Of a DNA stretch of 64,000 nt, positions 10,302 to 20,900 are shown in pieces (position 1 is the first letter of the stretch; each line of letters opens with the position of its first letter). Source of the DNA: Ustilaginoidea virens (lineage: Eukaryota; Ascomycota; Sordariomycetes; Hypocreales; Clavicipitaceae); NCBI RefSeq assembly GCF_000687475.1, contig NC_057321.1, positions 620,001-684,000 on the forward strand. The letters are read 5' to 3'. Below the pieces are notes generated by a model. The model worked only from the letters and a program-made list of their open reading frames with translations, was not told where the DNA came from and made no database searches. A program made the position numbers and the translations under genes.

Positions 10302-11368
10302 ATGCTTTCCCTGCTGCTTGGCGCCGGGGTTGCCGGGGCCGCCGTCATCCGCGCCCCCGGATGCGATTTCCAGATGCAGGCCGCGGGGCCGCACCAGGGC
10401 CCCGTGGGCCAGCTGAGCAGCGGACAGGCTCGGTTCGGCGACATGGCCCCGGCGACCTTTCGCATCGACCAGGGGAGGATCTGGGACGCCAAGGGAAACG
10501 GATGCTGGTGGACGCGTAAGTGTTGCTTCGACGGCGCCCCCCTGTGACGAGCTTGCTCGCTCGCGGAGGCTAACGTGCCCGGCGGGAGGCTGCAGCGCCG
10601 ACGGGTGTGCTCCAGTGCGACAAGAACCAGGATGCCGCGCCGGGCTTCTCCGTCGGCTGCGACGGCGCGGTCTCGTTCAACGGCCAGACCACCTTTTACC
10701 AGTGCGCCACGGGCGACGGCAACCAGTGGAACATTTACCTCTACGCCGACCAGGGCATGGACTGCGGCCAAGTCTCCCTCGCCGCCGGCGGCTGTCGAGC
10801 GCAGTGCGAGCCGTCCCCTGCTCCATCCCCCGCTCCAGCGCCCGCTCCCGCGCCCGCTCCCCCGGCACCCTCTCCCCGCGAATGCCCTGCCAGTCTCGAC
10901 GGCCCGTACGAGTTCCCCCATCTCATCGTCCCCGTGGACAAGTCCAGGCCGGACGACGCGCCCGGCACCTCGTACTTTGGCACCGTCTCCCCCACCGTCT
11001 CGTCCCTCTTCAACTTTGACATCCCCGCAGCCGACCAGGGCAAGACGTGCACCCTGGTCTTCCTCTTCCCCACGCAGTCCCAGCTCACCACCTCGTCCTA
11101 CACCTTCTCCGGCGACGGGAGCGTCGACTTCTCCATGCTCGACGGCCCTGCGAGCCAGGGTACTACCACCTGGAACAACCAGCCCGGCAAGAAGACGGAC
11201 TACGGCTCCGTGGCCGTCGCCCCCGGACACAGCTACTCGGTGGCCACGTTCCCCTGCCCGGCGGGCCAGACGGTCGCCTTCAAGATGGAGGGCTGCGGCG
11301 ACACCGACCTGCGATATTTCCAGGACTACAACCCATCCCCCATAGGGTTGTACATAACCAAATGCTAA
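10302..11368 (+). CDS. Secreted protein with PIR1-like N-terminal domain and C-terminal But2 domain
   Basis: Join 10302-10515, 10596-11368; 328 residues. The ATG at 10302 opens a signal peptide (MLSLLLGAGVAGAAV). The 80-nt intron starts GTAAGT, has GGCTAAC near 10571 and ends TGCAG; joining gives GCWWT-PPTGVLQCD. Residues about 20-140 match the pattern of fungal PIR1-like wall-protein domains: a VGQLSSGQ motif, F.I..G.I.D..G.GC, then a QCD...PGFS...FNG.TTFY.C repeat-like region. Residues 143-167 form a Pro/Ala linker, probably flexible and exposed. Residues about 175-328 match the But2 C-terminal domain: YEFPHLIVPVD, GTSYFGTVSPTVSSLFNFDIP, LVFLFPTQ, and the closing FQDYNPSPIGLYIT. The domain name comes from a yeast ubiquitin-like-binding protein; in secreted fungal proteins its role is unknown. 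A wall or extracellular location is inferred. No GPI signal is seen at the C terminus. Confidence 0.87.
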
Positions 11369-12319
11369 GCTGTCCCGGACGCGAGCTACGCCAACCTTAC
11401 TTTCCTTTGATGACTGTTTTTGATTCCCGACCATATCCTTTACGACTTTTTAATGAAACGGCCACCACATAGACTTGCAGCGCCAAGACGGACGGTGATG
11501 GGGATGAATATCGGGTAGGGGAGTCGGTTCAGTTGGCATGGCTTCTGGTTGGATATTTATGCCGTCACGCTCCCTTTTTTTGCTGGCCATGATTGATGAA
11601 CAGGCGCACTATTACACTTTTGTCTTGATTAGAAACTTTAAACTTAATGCACATGGCCGCTGGCCACACGTCTTTGCTACGTGCTACGTACTATCAAATA
11701 GATGTCTGTGTCTGACGTGAAGCCGCGGGCCTGGACAACAGCCTGGCTTTTCTTGTCTTTTGTCTTGTTCTTCTCTTCATTTTCGTACCATATCGTTTCC
11801 TCCGTCTTTTCTTTTTTCTCTGCTTGTTTTGCTTTCTCCGTGTTTGTTTTCTTTCCAGACCCGACAAGCCAGCAACGCGACCAGTAGACACGACTCCGTC
11901 CAGCAGCGACACTAACGCCGGCCCCGAGCTTAATTCACTCATGCCCATCACGCCATTCGCCAGCGCCAGCCCGACGAACCGCAAGACGCGCCGCCAGAAA
12001 ACAACAGCCCCTATCTCCCCCCCCTTGTAGCCCGACCTGTAGGCGAGATGGGATCGCGGACCAAAGTCAAATCCGAGCCCAAGGGCCGCGGCCGCAGACC
12101 GCGCGGGCGGATTGCCCGATGTCTAACGGACGCGATGAGTCAACACCGGCGTCTGGACCGCGTCGCGGCATCCCGTAGGCGGCGCGCATCGCTCGTCGGC
12201 TGCCCCTTGCGTTGGGATGCTGCCCTCCCCAAGCGGCAGGCTGGATGATGGCACGGTCAAACTTTGTGGGAACGGGGCCCCCGACATGTATGATGCGTAG
12301 AGTATGCTTCGGCGCGAGG
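11369..12319. other. Intergenic region with pyrimidine-rich tract
   Basis: The 3' end of the But2 gene, then about 0.9 kb with a strongly T/C-biased stretch at about 11745-11860 (TTTTCTTGTC-type runs). No open frame with recognisable content is supported. The right end carries the likely promoter of the 12475 gene. Confidence 0.5.
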
Positions 12320-12326
12320 TATATAG
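12320..12326 (+). promoter_or_regulatory. Possible TATA box of the orphan gene at 12475
   Basis: TATATAG in GC-rich DNA, about 150 bp upstream of the chosen ATG. It lies inside an upstream extension of the open frame that begins with another ATG at 12304; if this is a real TATA box, that upstream ATG cannot be the start. Confidence 0.4.
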
Positions 12327-12474
12327 AAGGCCTTTGCGCCGTCCGTGTCTGGTGGACGTGTGCGTGAGAAACAAAAACACGTTTTGGCGAGTTGTATTTT
12401 TTTTTTGCAAGGACATTCATTTCTGCCTGGGCTACTGCTTCTTATACGGTGCGCCGCGAAACAGAGACATCACG

Positions 12475-13350
12475 ATGCGTCGCGGTCGGCCTTGTCGGAG
12501 GGCCAAAAAGGCCAAGGGGCCCGTGGAGACGAGCCGGGACGGCTTGCTGGCCGTCATGTACTCGCAGACGTGGCCGCGTCGGCCGCCCGTGCCGGTCGTG
12601 CCTGCCGCGGGGCTGCGCAAGGTGCTGACGTCGACGGGCCCTGCGCGCGCGGCCGCCGTCGCGGAATCATGCTGTTCGTCCATCTACACCGAGTCGGCCG
12701 AGTCGAGCATCCTCGCCCCGTTTCACAGGCTGGAGGAGGAAGAGCGGCAGCATCACCATCAGCAGCAGCAGCAGCAGCAGCAACCCGCCGCTGATGCTTG
12801 GGGCAGCGCGTCGGAGTTGGGGGACTACATGGCCGAGCTGCCGGCCTATCTGGGCCCGCACATCATCCGCAGCGAGGGCGAGGACCGGCCGGCCGTCGGG
12901 CTCGCGGCCGCGCCGGTGCCGGTGCAGCACGTCACGGCCGAGCAGGCCTACCAGCTGAGCGGGTCGCGGATGAGCAGCCAGTGCGCCGTGGAGGAGGCGG
13001 CCTCGGCCGGGGCCGGGGCCGACGCCGACGCCGACGCCGAAGAGGCCAAGAGATGCAGCAAGAGGCGCAGCTTTTGGGCGACGCTGCGCATCCGGAGAAA
13101 GGCGAGCTCGACGTCAGACTGGGACGGCGGCGGCGGCGGCGGCGGCAGCTGGCGCGAGCCGCGGGCGTTTGCTGGCGACGGCGGCTGCGGCGGCTGGGAG
13201 CACGTCCGCCCGGGGGGAGGCATGGCCCCGGTGGCGGAGGCCTTCACGACGGACCGGAGGCCCATCCTGGGCGTGGACATTCCCGACGGGTCTCATTTCC
13301 AGGACGAGTTCTGGGCGCGCTTCCCGACCCATCAGCTGTCCTGCAAGTAG
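12475..13350 (+). CDS. Hypothetical low-complexity protein, family not recognised
   Basis: Single exon, 291 residues from the ATG at 12475. An in-frame ATG at 12304 would add 57 residues, but it precedes a TATA-like site and reads through T-rich leader DNA, so I prefer 12475. The start is very basic (MRRGRPCRRAKKAKG). Then come a Ser/Glu patch, a His/Gln run (about 93-104), an Ala/Asp acidic patch and a Gly run (SDWDGGGGGGGSW). The ends look most gene-like: RRSFWATLRIRRKAS is an amphipathic basic stretch, and PILGVDIPDGSHFQDEFWARF near the C terminus has no low complexity. No signal peptide or membrane segment. I do not recognise the family. Strong G/C third-position bias agrees with coding in this frame. 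A 38-bp repeat array starts at its stop codon. Confidence 0.55.
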   Translation: MRRGRPCRRAKKAKGPVETSRDGLLAVMYSQTWPRRPPVPVVPAAGLRKVLTSTGPARAAAVAESCCSSIYTESAESSILAPFHRLEEEERQHHHQQQQQQQQPAADAWGSASELGDYMAELPAYLGPHIIRSEGEDRPAVGLAAAPVPVQHVTAEQAYQLSGSRMSSQCAVEEAASAGAGADADADAEEAKRCSKRRSFWATLRIRRKASSTSDWDGGGGGGGSWREPRAFAGDGGCGGWEHVRPGGGMAPVAEAFTTDRRPILGVDIPDGSHFQDEFWARFPTHQLSCK

Positions 13351-13480
13351 GGAGGCTCTTCACCTGCTTGCAGGTAGAGCAGGAGGCTTTTCATTTGTCT
13401 GCAGGTACGGAGTAGAGCAGGGGGCTTCTCATTTGTCTGCAGGTACGGAGTAGAGCAGGAGGCGTTTCATTTGTCCATGT
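13347..13480 (+). repeat. 38-bp tandem repeat array overlapping a stop codon
   Basis: Three units of 38 bp start at 13374, 13412 and 13450 (GTAGAGCAGGAGGC, CATTTGTC, and TGCAGGTACGGA in the first two units). A degenerate shorter unit at 13347-13373 contains the TAG stop of the upstream gene. The unit boundaries carry the GTACGGAGTA motif (13405-13414, 13443-13452). Confidence 0.85.
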
Positions 13481-14206
13481 GTAATCAGGCTGCGCTGGGG
13501 CTGGGGCGGGGCTGTCGGCTTCTTCTCGACCGGATAGGGTGACTGCCGGGGATGGTGTTGTGTTGTGCTGTGTTGTGCTGTGCTGTGCTGTGTTGTGTTG
13601 TAATTTTTTTCAGGGGCGGCATAGCTGCAGTGTCTTTTCGTGTGTGACGGGTTGGAGTCGGCCGTCGTCCTCGCGTACCCGTCGGGAGTAATAGTAATCA
13701 AGCACCTTTTTCACGGTCGTGGCGCCTTCCAAAAGCTGTCATGTGCGTGCGCTACAGCGGCTGGAAATGAAGGAAACGACGGAAACGACGGAAACGACGG
13801 AAACGACGGTGTGGAGGGCTGAACGCTCGGATCTGGTCGAGGCATGAGGCATGAGGCATGTCTTGTCTTGGTCGTGCTGTGCTGGCTGGCTTTGGCAGCG
13901 TGGCTGGCAGAGGGGGCCTGGAGCTGTGGCCAAGTCGGCTGGCAGGAGCTAGCTTGCTTACGCAAGTACATGGTGATGAGCGCGAGAAGGCCTCGTGCGT
14001 CGTGAGCGAGGCAGTCGTCGGTGCACGCGGGACGTGGACTCGAGGACCTGGGAGGATTTGTCTCGAGCCATCATCTCGGCCATCCTTGGCCATCCTTGGC
14101 CATCTGCCGTTGGTGAGGGATGACAGCTGCCAGGATGAGTGGGGCGGGGCAATGGCAGGAAGGCGCAACCACGTTGCGCAACGGCCTGGCACTTGTGTTG
14201 CGATTT
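13481..14206. other. Intergenic region with microsatellites
   Basis: Contains a (TGTTG/TGCTG)n stretch at about 13556-13602, a GAAACGACG tandem repeat (about four copies) at 13767-13808, an AGGCATG repeat near 13840 and a TTGGCCATCC direct repeat near 14080. Open frames through these repeats exist on both strands and I reject them as genes. Confidence 0.55.
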
Positions 14207-14215
14207 CCTGGGCTG
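14207..14215 (+). repeat. Left 9-bp target-site duplication (CCTGGGCTG) of the Mutator-like element
   Basis: CCTGGGCTG occurs directly outside both ends of the inverted-repeat element (here and at 15364-15372). Nine base pairs is the length expected for Mutator-like transposases. Confidence 0.82.
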
Positions 14216-14290
14216 GAGGGTACAGGTCAACCGACCTGTGTCCCCCCCTTGTCATCCGACCCCCCCATAATAACTTAACTGACCTGACCA
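14216..14290 (+). repeat. Left terminal inverted repeat
   Basis: Begins GAGGGTACAGGTCAACCGAC and ends ACTGACCTGACCA. It pairs with 15290-15363 in inverted orientation, with one extra C in a C run. Confidence 0.85.
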
Positions 14291-14776
14291 TTGCTGTGGG
14301 CTATACTCTTAATATAATTGGTTTATTAGGGAATAGTGGGGTCAGGTCACTTTACATAGAATACTATATAGAGAAGTACTTCCTCTGCTATTTTACTAGG
14401 TTCCTAGGTAGGGGTTGTCGGAATCGCTGTCGTAAGGTGCCCAATTGGGCACATTGCGACGAATGTGCCGCGCACACCCGTTGGGCACGATGTGGCCACT
14501 TTTGCCCCTTTTACCCCTATGCCCCTGAGCCCGGTAGGGCACGCAGGCAGCCCGGCCCGACCGCGCCGATGCACGTGACTACGGCACGCACAAAAAGGCC
14601 ACATCGTGTAATATCTCTTTTGCTTCCTTTCTTTCCTCTGAGTTAGTCAGTCATAATCAAAGAAGAACCATACCTTTGACCGGTGACCCTACGGTACATA
14701 ATACCACGCGCGCGACCCTACGTATAACTGGGTACCCCGAGTTTATATCAATAGGGGTACCTAGTAAAAGAAATTA

Positions 14777-15230
14777 AAGAAGTCACTTTCTATAGAAAGA
14801 TATAGAGAGAAGTACTTTCTCTGCTATTTTATTAGGTTCTTATATAAGGGTGCCTAATATAAGAAATGAAATAAGTCACTTTATATAGAAATATATATAT
14901 AAAGGTACCTACCTCTCTTTTTATCCCTAGTACCTACTAGGTAGGTAGGTACCTAGGTACCTAGGTACTAGGCATTTAGTAGAAGTATTAGAAGTCACTT
15001 TATATAGAAAAATATATATAAAGGTACTTCTTTCTACTATAGTACCTAAGTACCTAAGAGGTACATACCTAATAAAAAGAAAGGAAGTCGCTTTCTATAG
15101 AAAAGTCTATATAAAGGTACTTGATTTTCTTCTAATACTAGGTTCTTAGGTAGGGATACTAAATAAAAATATAGTAGAAGTCACTTTCTATAGAAAAATA
15201 TATATAAAGATACTTATAGTCTAGTGGCTA
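14777..15230. repeat. AT-rich internal subrepeats of the Mutator-like element
   Basis: A core of AAGTCACTTTCTATAGAAA followed by a TATATA run and AAGGTAC recurs at about 14780, 14871, 14993, 15086 and 15177, with a weaker copy near 14347. Spacing is 90-120 bp. Between cores lie CTAGGTACCTAGG-type palindromes. Confidence 0.75.
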
Positions 15231-15289
15231 CTGTAGATTAAAGGATCTACTACTCTTTATTAGCGTATCTCTATATTAGGAAAGAGCCT

Positions 15290-15363
15290 TGGTCAGGTCA
15301 GTTAAGTTATTATGGGGGGTCGAATGACAAGGGGGGGGCATAGGTCGGTTGATATGTAGTCTC
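15290..15363 (-). repeat. Right terminal inverted repeat
   Basis: Reverse complement of the left repeat with about ten differences. It ends ...GATATGTAGTCTC on the plus strand, next to the second copy of the 9-bp duplication. Confidence 0.85.
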
Positions 15364-15372
15364 CCTGGGCTG
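15364..15372 (+). repeat. Right 9-bp target-site duplication (CCTGGGCTG)
   Basis: Perfect copy of 14207-14215, directly outside the right inverted repeat. Confidence 0.82.
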
Positions 15373-16107
15373 GCTGCACTTGCACTTGCACTTGCACTTG
15401 CCCTTGCCCTGCCCTGCACAGTATGAGCACGGAGTCCTCCGTACCTGCCGACCGCAAGTCCCGTCGGGTCCTGCGTGCTGTGCTGGCTTGTACTGTACGG
15501 CGCAGGCAACTGGACGGCCCTGGGGTACCGCGCGAGGCGAGACCGTGATGAGCATGCTAATCGAGAATCTGGATCGCCAATCCAGGGGTAATGTGGGGCC
15601 GGCCCCTGCTATCTATTGACCCAGGACAATTAAACTACCTGCAGTAGTTTGAAAAATCACAGACCACCGACGCGATGGCGCCCACAGACAGCCGACAGTG
15701 TCCCAGGAGATGCCATGCCGGATTTCGTCCAGATTTCGTCCAGATTTCATCCACGAAAAGGAGCGACGAATCCTGCCTCTGGTCGATACCTCGCCGTCGC
15801 CAAGCACGTCTCAACACCAGCTGAGCAGCCGCACTCACTTCTCGGTCCTCGGTCCTCCGCCACGGTACGCAGGGAATTGCATCGGCCAAACTGCATGCAA
15901 TCGCATCGCCAGACGCATCGGCAAATTGCACCCGCACCGCCGCATAGGGGGCGCCCGCGGGCGCTGGCGGACCGCTGCGTTTCTGCTCGCGGACTCGGAC
16001 TCGTGCTGCAAACCCGGGCCACAAACTCGCTTGCTCGTCTCCTCCTCCTCCTCCCCCTCCTCCTTCATCAACATCCTAGGTGATTCTTCTTTTGGCAGTC
16101 TTTGGGA
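15373..16107. other. Intergenic region and presumed promoter/leader of the PAN-like gene
   Basis: Contains a CACTTG repeat at about 15377-15400, a 12-bp ATTTCGTCCAG repeat (three copies) at about 15720-15752, and a C/T-rich stretch (CTCCTCCTCC) at about 16035-16070 close to the next ATG. No gene supported; one long open frame crossing into the next gene is a shadow. Confidence 0.5.
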
Positions 16108-17033
16108 ATGGCCACGCCAACAGGTGCTGCCAGCAGCGGGCCCGTCGTGCCGAACCGCAGCTTCCAGGGCAACGACGCGGAGCCCAAGGCCCTCCGGGGC
16201 GCCGCCTGGGTCGACGACGCAACCACGGCCGACGAGAAGGCGGGCCAGGGGACGTTTTACCGCGAAGGCACGCCGCCGCCGCTGGAAGACGACGAGTACG
16301 CACGCACCGTCCTGAGCCCTCACCCGGGTCGTCCCCACGACGGCGGCGCCCTGTCGTACGACTACCGATACGACCACGTGGCTCCGCCCGCGCCGATTCC
16401 CCGGATTCCCCGCGCGACGGCGTGCGGCATGCCCAGGAGGCTGTTGTGGATGGCGGCGGGCCTGACGGCGCTCCTGACGCTCGCCGTGGCCGGGGTAGGC
16501 ATCGGCGTGGGGGTGGGCTTGAAGCACAGTCCGACGACGACGAAGACGGCAGACGGGAGCTCCCCCTCGGAGGCTGCTACGAGGTACCGCCGCGTCCTTT
16601 CTTTCTTTCTTTCTTTTTTCTTGTGTTTTCCCTCCCCCCCCTCTGCAAAAGGCCCAGCCGAGGTCATCTCGTGGTCTAACATGACATGGCTTTTTCCAGC
16701 TCGCCGACGCCGTCAGCCGCCCCGCCGGCAGTGCCGTCCTGCCCCGCGGCAAACGGCACGACGCACGAGGTGGTGCAGGTGCGGAAGACGTTCCTCCGCG
16801 TCTGCGGCGTCGACTACAGCCCCGACGGCGGGGAAGCCGTCAGCCTGGGGGTGGTGTGGACGGCCAGCATGGAGGATTGCATGATGAGCTGCGCGGGGTA
16901 TCCGAACTGCACGGGGTGCGGCTGGGGGCTGGTGCCGGGAGACGCCGGCAGCGACCACCGGTGCTGGCTGTGGAGCAATCTGCGGAGCGCGCACGTTGTG
17001 CGGAGCGGGTGGGATTTCGCGGTGCTGCTGTGA
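16108..17033 (+). CDS. Single-pass membrane protein with cysteine-rich PAN/Apple-like ectodomain
   Basis: Join 16108-16583, 16700-17033; 269 residues. The start is the ATG at 16108 (MATPTGAASSG). The 116-nt intron starts GTACCG, carries a C/T-rich stretch and ends TTCCAG; the junction completes an AGC serine codon and yields a Ser/Pro-rich stalk (SSPTPSAAPP). Residues 1-110 are a disordered, presumably cytoplasmic part. Residues about 112-138 form one hydrophobic helix (LLWMAAGLTALLTLAVAGVG). The C-terminal 100 residues carry eight cysteines in a fungal PAN/Apple-like order: VCGVDY, MEDCMMSCAGYPNCTGCGWG and HRCWLWSNL. Such domains bind carbohydrate or protein in other systems; here binding is inferred. 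A type II-like orientation (ectodomain at the C terminus) is suggested by the basic residues before the helix (CGMPRR). Confidence 0.78.
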
Positions 17034-17952
17034 CTTGGGGGGGGGAGCCGTGGAGAGCGTTGCGTTTTGCGTTTTGCGGGTTGCTGCAACGGTTTATGCC
17101 ATGGTGCGGCGGTGCGGCGGACGTGATGACGGCGTCGGTTTACGGTGATGGGGGATTTTCTGTCTAGTTCATGCGGCGGCTGTCGACTTTTGGGCTGGAA
17201 ATGATTCCTGCGCGCGGCAGTGATTGCGGACTCGATGGCGGGGAAGTCGTCTGTGCGATGTGATGATGGTGATGGTGGTGATGGTGATGATGGTGATGAT
17301 GGTGATGGTGACGCTGCTGACGGTGATGCTGCTGATGCTGCTGCCCTGATGACCCCGTTAGTGGTGGATGCTGGCATGCCCCGGCAAGCACTTGGCGCGT
17401 CTCGAGCTGACCGAGCAAACAGACGGCGTCTCAACCACACGTATCCGCGTGATGCCCCCCTCTCACTGCCTCATGGTGCATTGTTTCTTTCGGGTGCTTG
17501 TCTGCGACGTGCTTTAAAACAAGGCAGCAAGGAGACTCGGCGAGATGCCAGGTGCTGCCAGGTGCTGCCAGGTGCTGCCACTGCCACTGCCACTGCCACT
17601 GCCTCGGCTGGTGCGTTTTGCCGGCCGCATCTGCTCCTGTGCCGTTACTTGCGTGTATTATGCTTATGCATGCTGATTATGCTGCAAATGCCTTGGCGCA
17701 CACGCTCAGCCAGGTGCGGAGCCCAGCTGGCTTGGCTTGGCTCACCGACTGCACGCTGCACTCTTCTGCGCCTGCATCTGCGCCTGCATCTGCGTCTGCG
17801 TCTGCAGCAGCAGCAGTGCAGCCAGGCCGATGCACACGCCCGCCCCCTCCACATGCGCGATTCAATGGCATTTCGGTTTCAACAAAGATTAAATTGATTT
17901 CTTTTCATTTCCGCCTCAACTGCCTCTTTTTTCTTTTTCTCATCTTCTTTTA
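17034..17952. other. Intergenic region with GATGGT and CACTGC microsatellites, left flank of the transposon island
   Basis: Contains a (GATGGT)n/(GATGCTGCT)n stretch at 17262-17345, a CAGGTGCTGC then CACTGC repeat at 17550-17605, and a CTGCATCTGCGC repeat with a CAG run at 17765-17820. The last 70 bp are T/C-rich. No gene is supported. Confidence 0.55.
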
Positions 17953-17983
17953 TTTCTACATATATATATATATATATATATAT
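17953..17983 (+). repeat. Left target-site duplication of the LINE: TTTCTACA(TA)n
   Basis: TTTCTACA followed by about 23 nt of TA repeat. The same string recurs at 38221-38249 on the far side of the 20-kb island, in the same orientation, as expected for a LINE target duplication. TA-repeat length differs slightly between the two. Confidence 0.75.
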
Positions 17984-20900
17984 TACACTAGCTAAGCTAT
18001 CTAGGGGGGGGATAAGCCCCTATCTAGCCTAGTGCTAATACCTCTATGCCTAATCTATATAGGAAACCCGAGTGCCGGGAGGAAAACCTATATACTATCT
18101 GTAGTCGATAGTATCCCTTCGGAATCGAAGGGGGTTTACTATACGTTACAAGGAGGTGTCCTATCGCGCGAGACTAGGTCTAGCGGCAGGGCTGGGAAAG
18201 TATGGATAGTAGGCGCGCCTCGATAGGCGCGGTGATTTGCCTTAGTAGTCATTAGTCGTTAGTTATTAGGTATTGGTCAGGCTCTAGGGTGGGTGTAAAT
18301 CGGAATCGACGTGGTCAATATTGTTAGGTATAGGAGGCGGCGGTAATATTAGTATCGGGTAGGCGGCGGTATCGCAATAAGTCGCACGTTTTATTATTAT
18401 TGGCTTCGTCTAATATAGGTTGGGGCAGCTAGCGGACGGTCGAGTAATCCAGTGCAAGCATACAGCGGTATAAAGTCTCCCTTATTTACCCTACCTTTTT
18501 AATTCCTTTCTTCTTCCCTTTTTATTCCTCATTAAAAATTACTAAGAATTTTCCTTTACTTCTCTACCTCGATTGCGCTATAGTAGTTTTTATGCATCCT
18601 TTATTCTTCGATATGCCTACCATACTAGAGTTAGGTCCTAGCCTAGCTCGAAAATAGCTATATCGTCCCTATATACGCCACAGTACCGATATAGCCGCTC
18701 GTTATTGTGACTAATAAGGTAAGAGGTTCTCTTTAATCGTTATCTGTCTTTTTCTAATAGTAGGTAGGGCTCGGGGGTGCCTATTTCGCTTATACTTCAA
18801 AATGGAAGCCTTATTATATCCTAGTGCGTACTGCCACGAACTGCGAACCGGTAGAGAGTATACTTATATTATAGAAGGCCTACGCTTGCGAGTAGGAAGT
18901 AAGTATATCAGTTTGCTGGTATCCCTTAACTTTATAGTTGACTTTAGTAGGTAGATAAAGACAATTACTATAAGGCCTAACAGGCTGCATATCAGTTTAT
19001 TACGCTAGTTACCTTAGTGCCTTAAAAGGGTCAAAACGACTCTGCCGTTATAATGCGAATAATGGTACCTATAGTCCCAATCTCGCTACCGGCCGACTTC
19101 CTTAGACTTATTAAGAGAGGGGTTTTAGCTTTAGAGCGCGCCTATAGCAGCGAGCCCTAGCCTCTCTTATCGGTTGAGGGAACTCAGCCTCCTACTACTA
19201 CTACCGGCAATAAAAGCCCTACTAATTCCGTTATTACATTAGATATCGATGATAAGCCTACTCCCGGGCCTGCTGCTATAGAGGAACCACCTTACAGCAA
19301 GGGGGTCTCGCCAATATAGTCTGAGACTCCTATAATGCTATCTTCCAATAAATTATAGCAAATGGTTGCGTTTTTAAAGTTTATAAAGTCCTAAGCGGAG
19401 TCTTAGCTAATAGCATCTGCCTCTAGAGCGCCAGCTATACCGCCGTTAAAGCCTCCCCTACCTACTGCTTAATTGGCGCAGCCTAAATAAACTAAATTAA
19501 TAGTTCTATCGCTATCCTCTCCTCGTCCCTATACTAATACCCCTGCCCCTTCCCCCTTTAAAAGGAAGAAGGAGGGGTTAAAGATAATAGAGTTACCTAC
19601 AAAAGGAACGCCAGGTCTAGCCGCTAGGGTCAAACGAAAAATGCATTTAAGATCTATAGTCTCCCCTTCCCTAGGGGGGAAAGGGAAAGGAAAGGGGAAA
19701 GCGAGGGTAGCCCCTAATAATAGCTATAGTAATAGAGAGGGTAGTGCGGAGTAAATAGGGGTCTAGGGGGTTAAGGGTATTAAAAAGATTAGGGATCTAA
19801 GTCTATCGACCGTATAGGTAGCTTATATAAAAAGGACGTTCTTCCCCTATCTATATAGTCAGTCGTATCTTTATCTATAATTATCTATATATATATATAT
19901 AGTCTAGGGTTAGGGTGCAATCGTATTGGGTTACTATCGGAGCTAAAGTCTATATAGGCAGTAAGTGCGATAGCTAGGGTGAACTATTCGAGCTGGCGGG
20001 TATTAAAGACCTATTTAATAACCTATTTAGCTAAGTCTTTATTTTCGAGTGCTTAGGTAATACTATACTTATCTAATACGGGGCGGTCTTAAATATAGAG
20101 GGGAGGGTTTCTAAGATAATTACTGCACTTTAGGATTATATATTCGATATTTTCTATATTGGGACCGTATCGGCAATATAGGTAGCGGATAAATAGGACC
20201 TTTATCTTATATAGGAACTCATTAAGGCCTATTTTTTCCGTTTTAAGTTAGGTAAGGAGGGAGGACTTATATTTATAAAGGTTTTTATAGAGGTCTAGCA
20301 TCTTCTTTACAGAGGTAAAATCAGGGGCATATTTAATAGTAGGGCGGTTCTTTAGCAGGTATTATACTCGGGCGAGTTATTGCTTTAATTGCTATCTCTT
20401 TATCTATTTAAAAGCTAGGGAGTAAGCGGGGGATAATTTATTATCCTAAAATAGAATCGAATCTTTAAAGGCTATATAGTTTAGTATTCTATTCTCGGTC
20501 GGTCGCCCTTATCTGCGGGTAGGTCTTTATTATAGCCGGGTCTAGATAATAATATATATATTAGAGATAAGATCGGCTATACTACTTTCTCGGGTTCTAG
20601 TAAAGAATCGTTACTAAGCCAGGTTAAGGTAAAGGTCGAATAGGGGGACTACTATTTCGGTTTCTACGATTGCGTTAGGTATTACTTGGTAGGCTCCTAT
20701 AACTATATAGAGGCACTTCGACTATTTAGCGGCTAGACTATATATAATGCCTCTTATTACTTCTCCCGGCTTAGTAGGAGTATGCTAGATTCTAGCGCTA
20801 AAGGCGATTATAGTTCTAATAACCTATATATACAGTAGTCGGGCTTCGCGGAACTAATATCCCTATATAGAGGCCGCTAGAGCGATAAGGGCGAGCTTCT

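Larger units (their letters stand above)
14216..15363. mobile_element. Non-autonomous Mutator-like DNA transposon (1148 bp)
   Basis: Terminal inverted repeats of about 74 bp (14216-14290 and 15290-15363) start with GAG, share CAACCGACCT, CTTGTCAT and the block CATAATAACTTAACTGACCT, and differ at about ten sites. The element is flanked by a perfect 9-bp duplication. There is no transposase frame inside. The left third (14400-14620) is GC-moderate with inner palindromes: CACGATGTGGCC near 14488 is repeated inverted near 14596. The right two thirds are AT-rich and made of about five copies of a 90-120 bp subrepeat. Long inverted repeats, GAG start and 9-bp duplications point to the MULE superfamily; this is inference because no transposase is present. 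Confidence 0.8.

Noticed and set aside
10283..11434. 383-codon frame on the minus strand
   Set aside because: Lies opposite the But2 gene and its intron; GC-driven, no motif, while the plus strand encodes recognisable domains.
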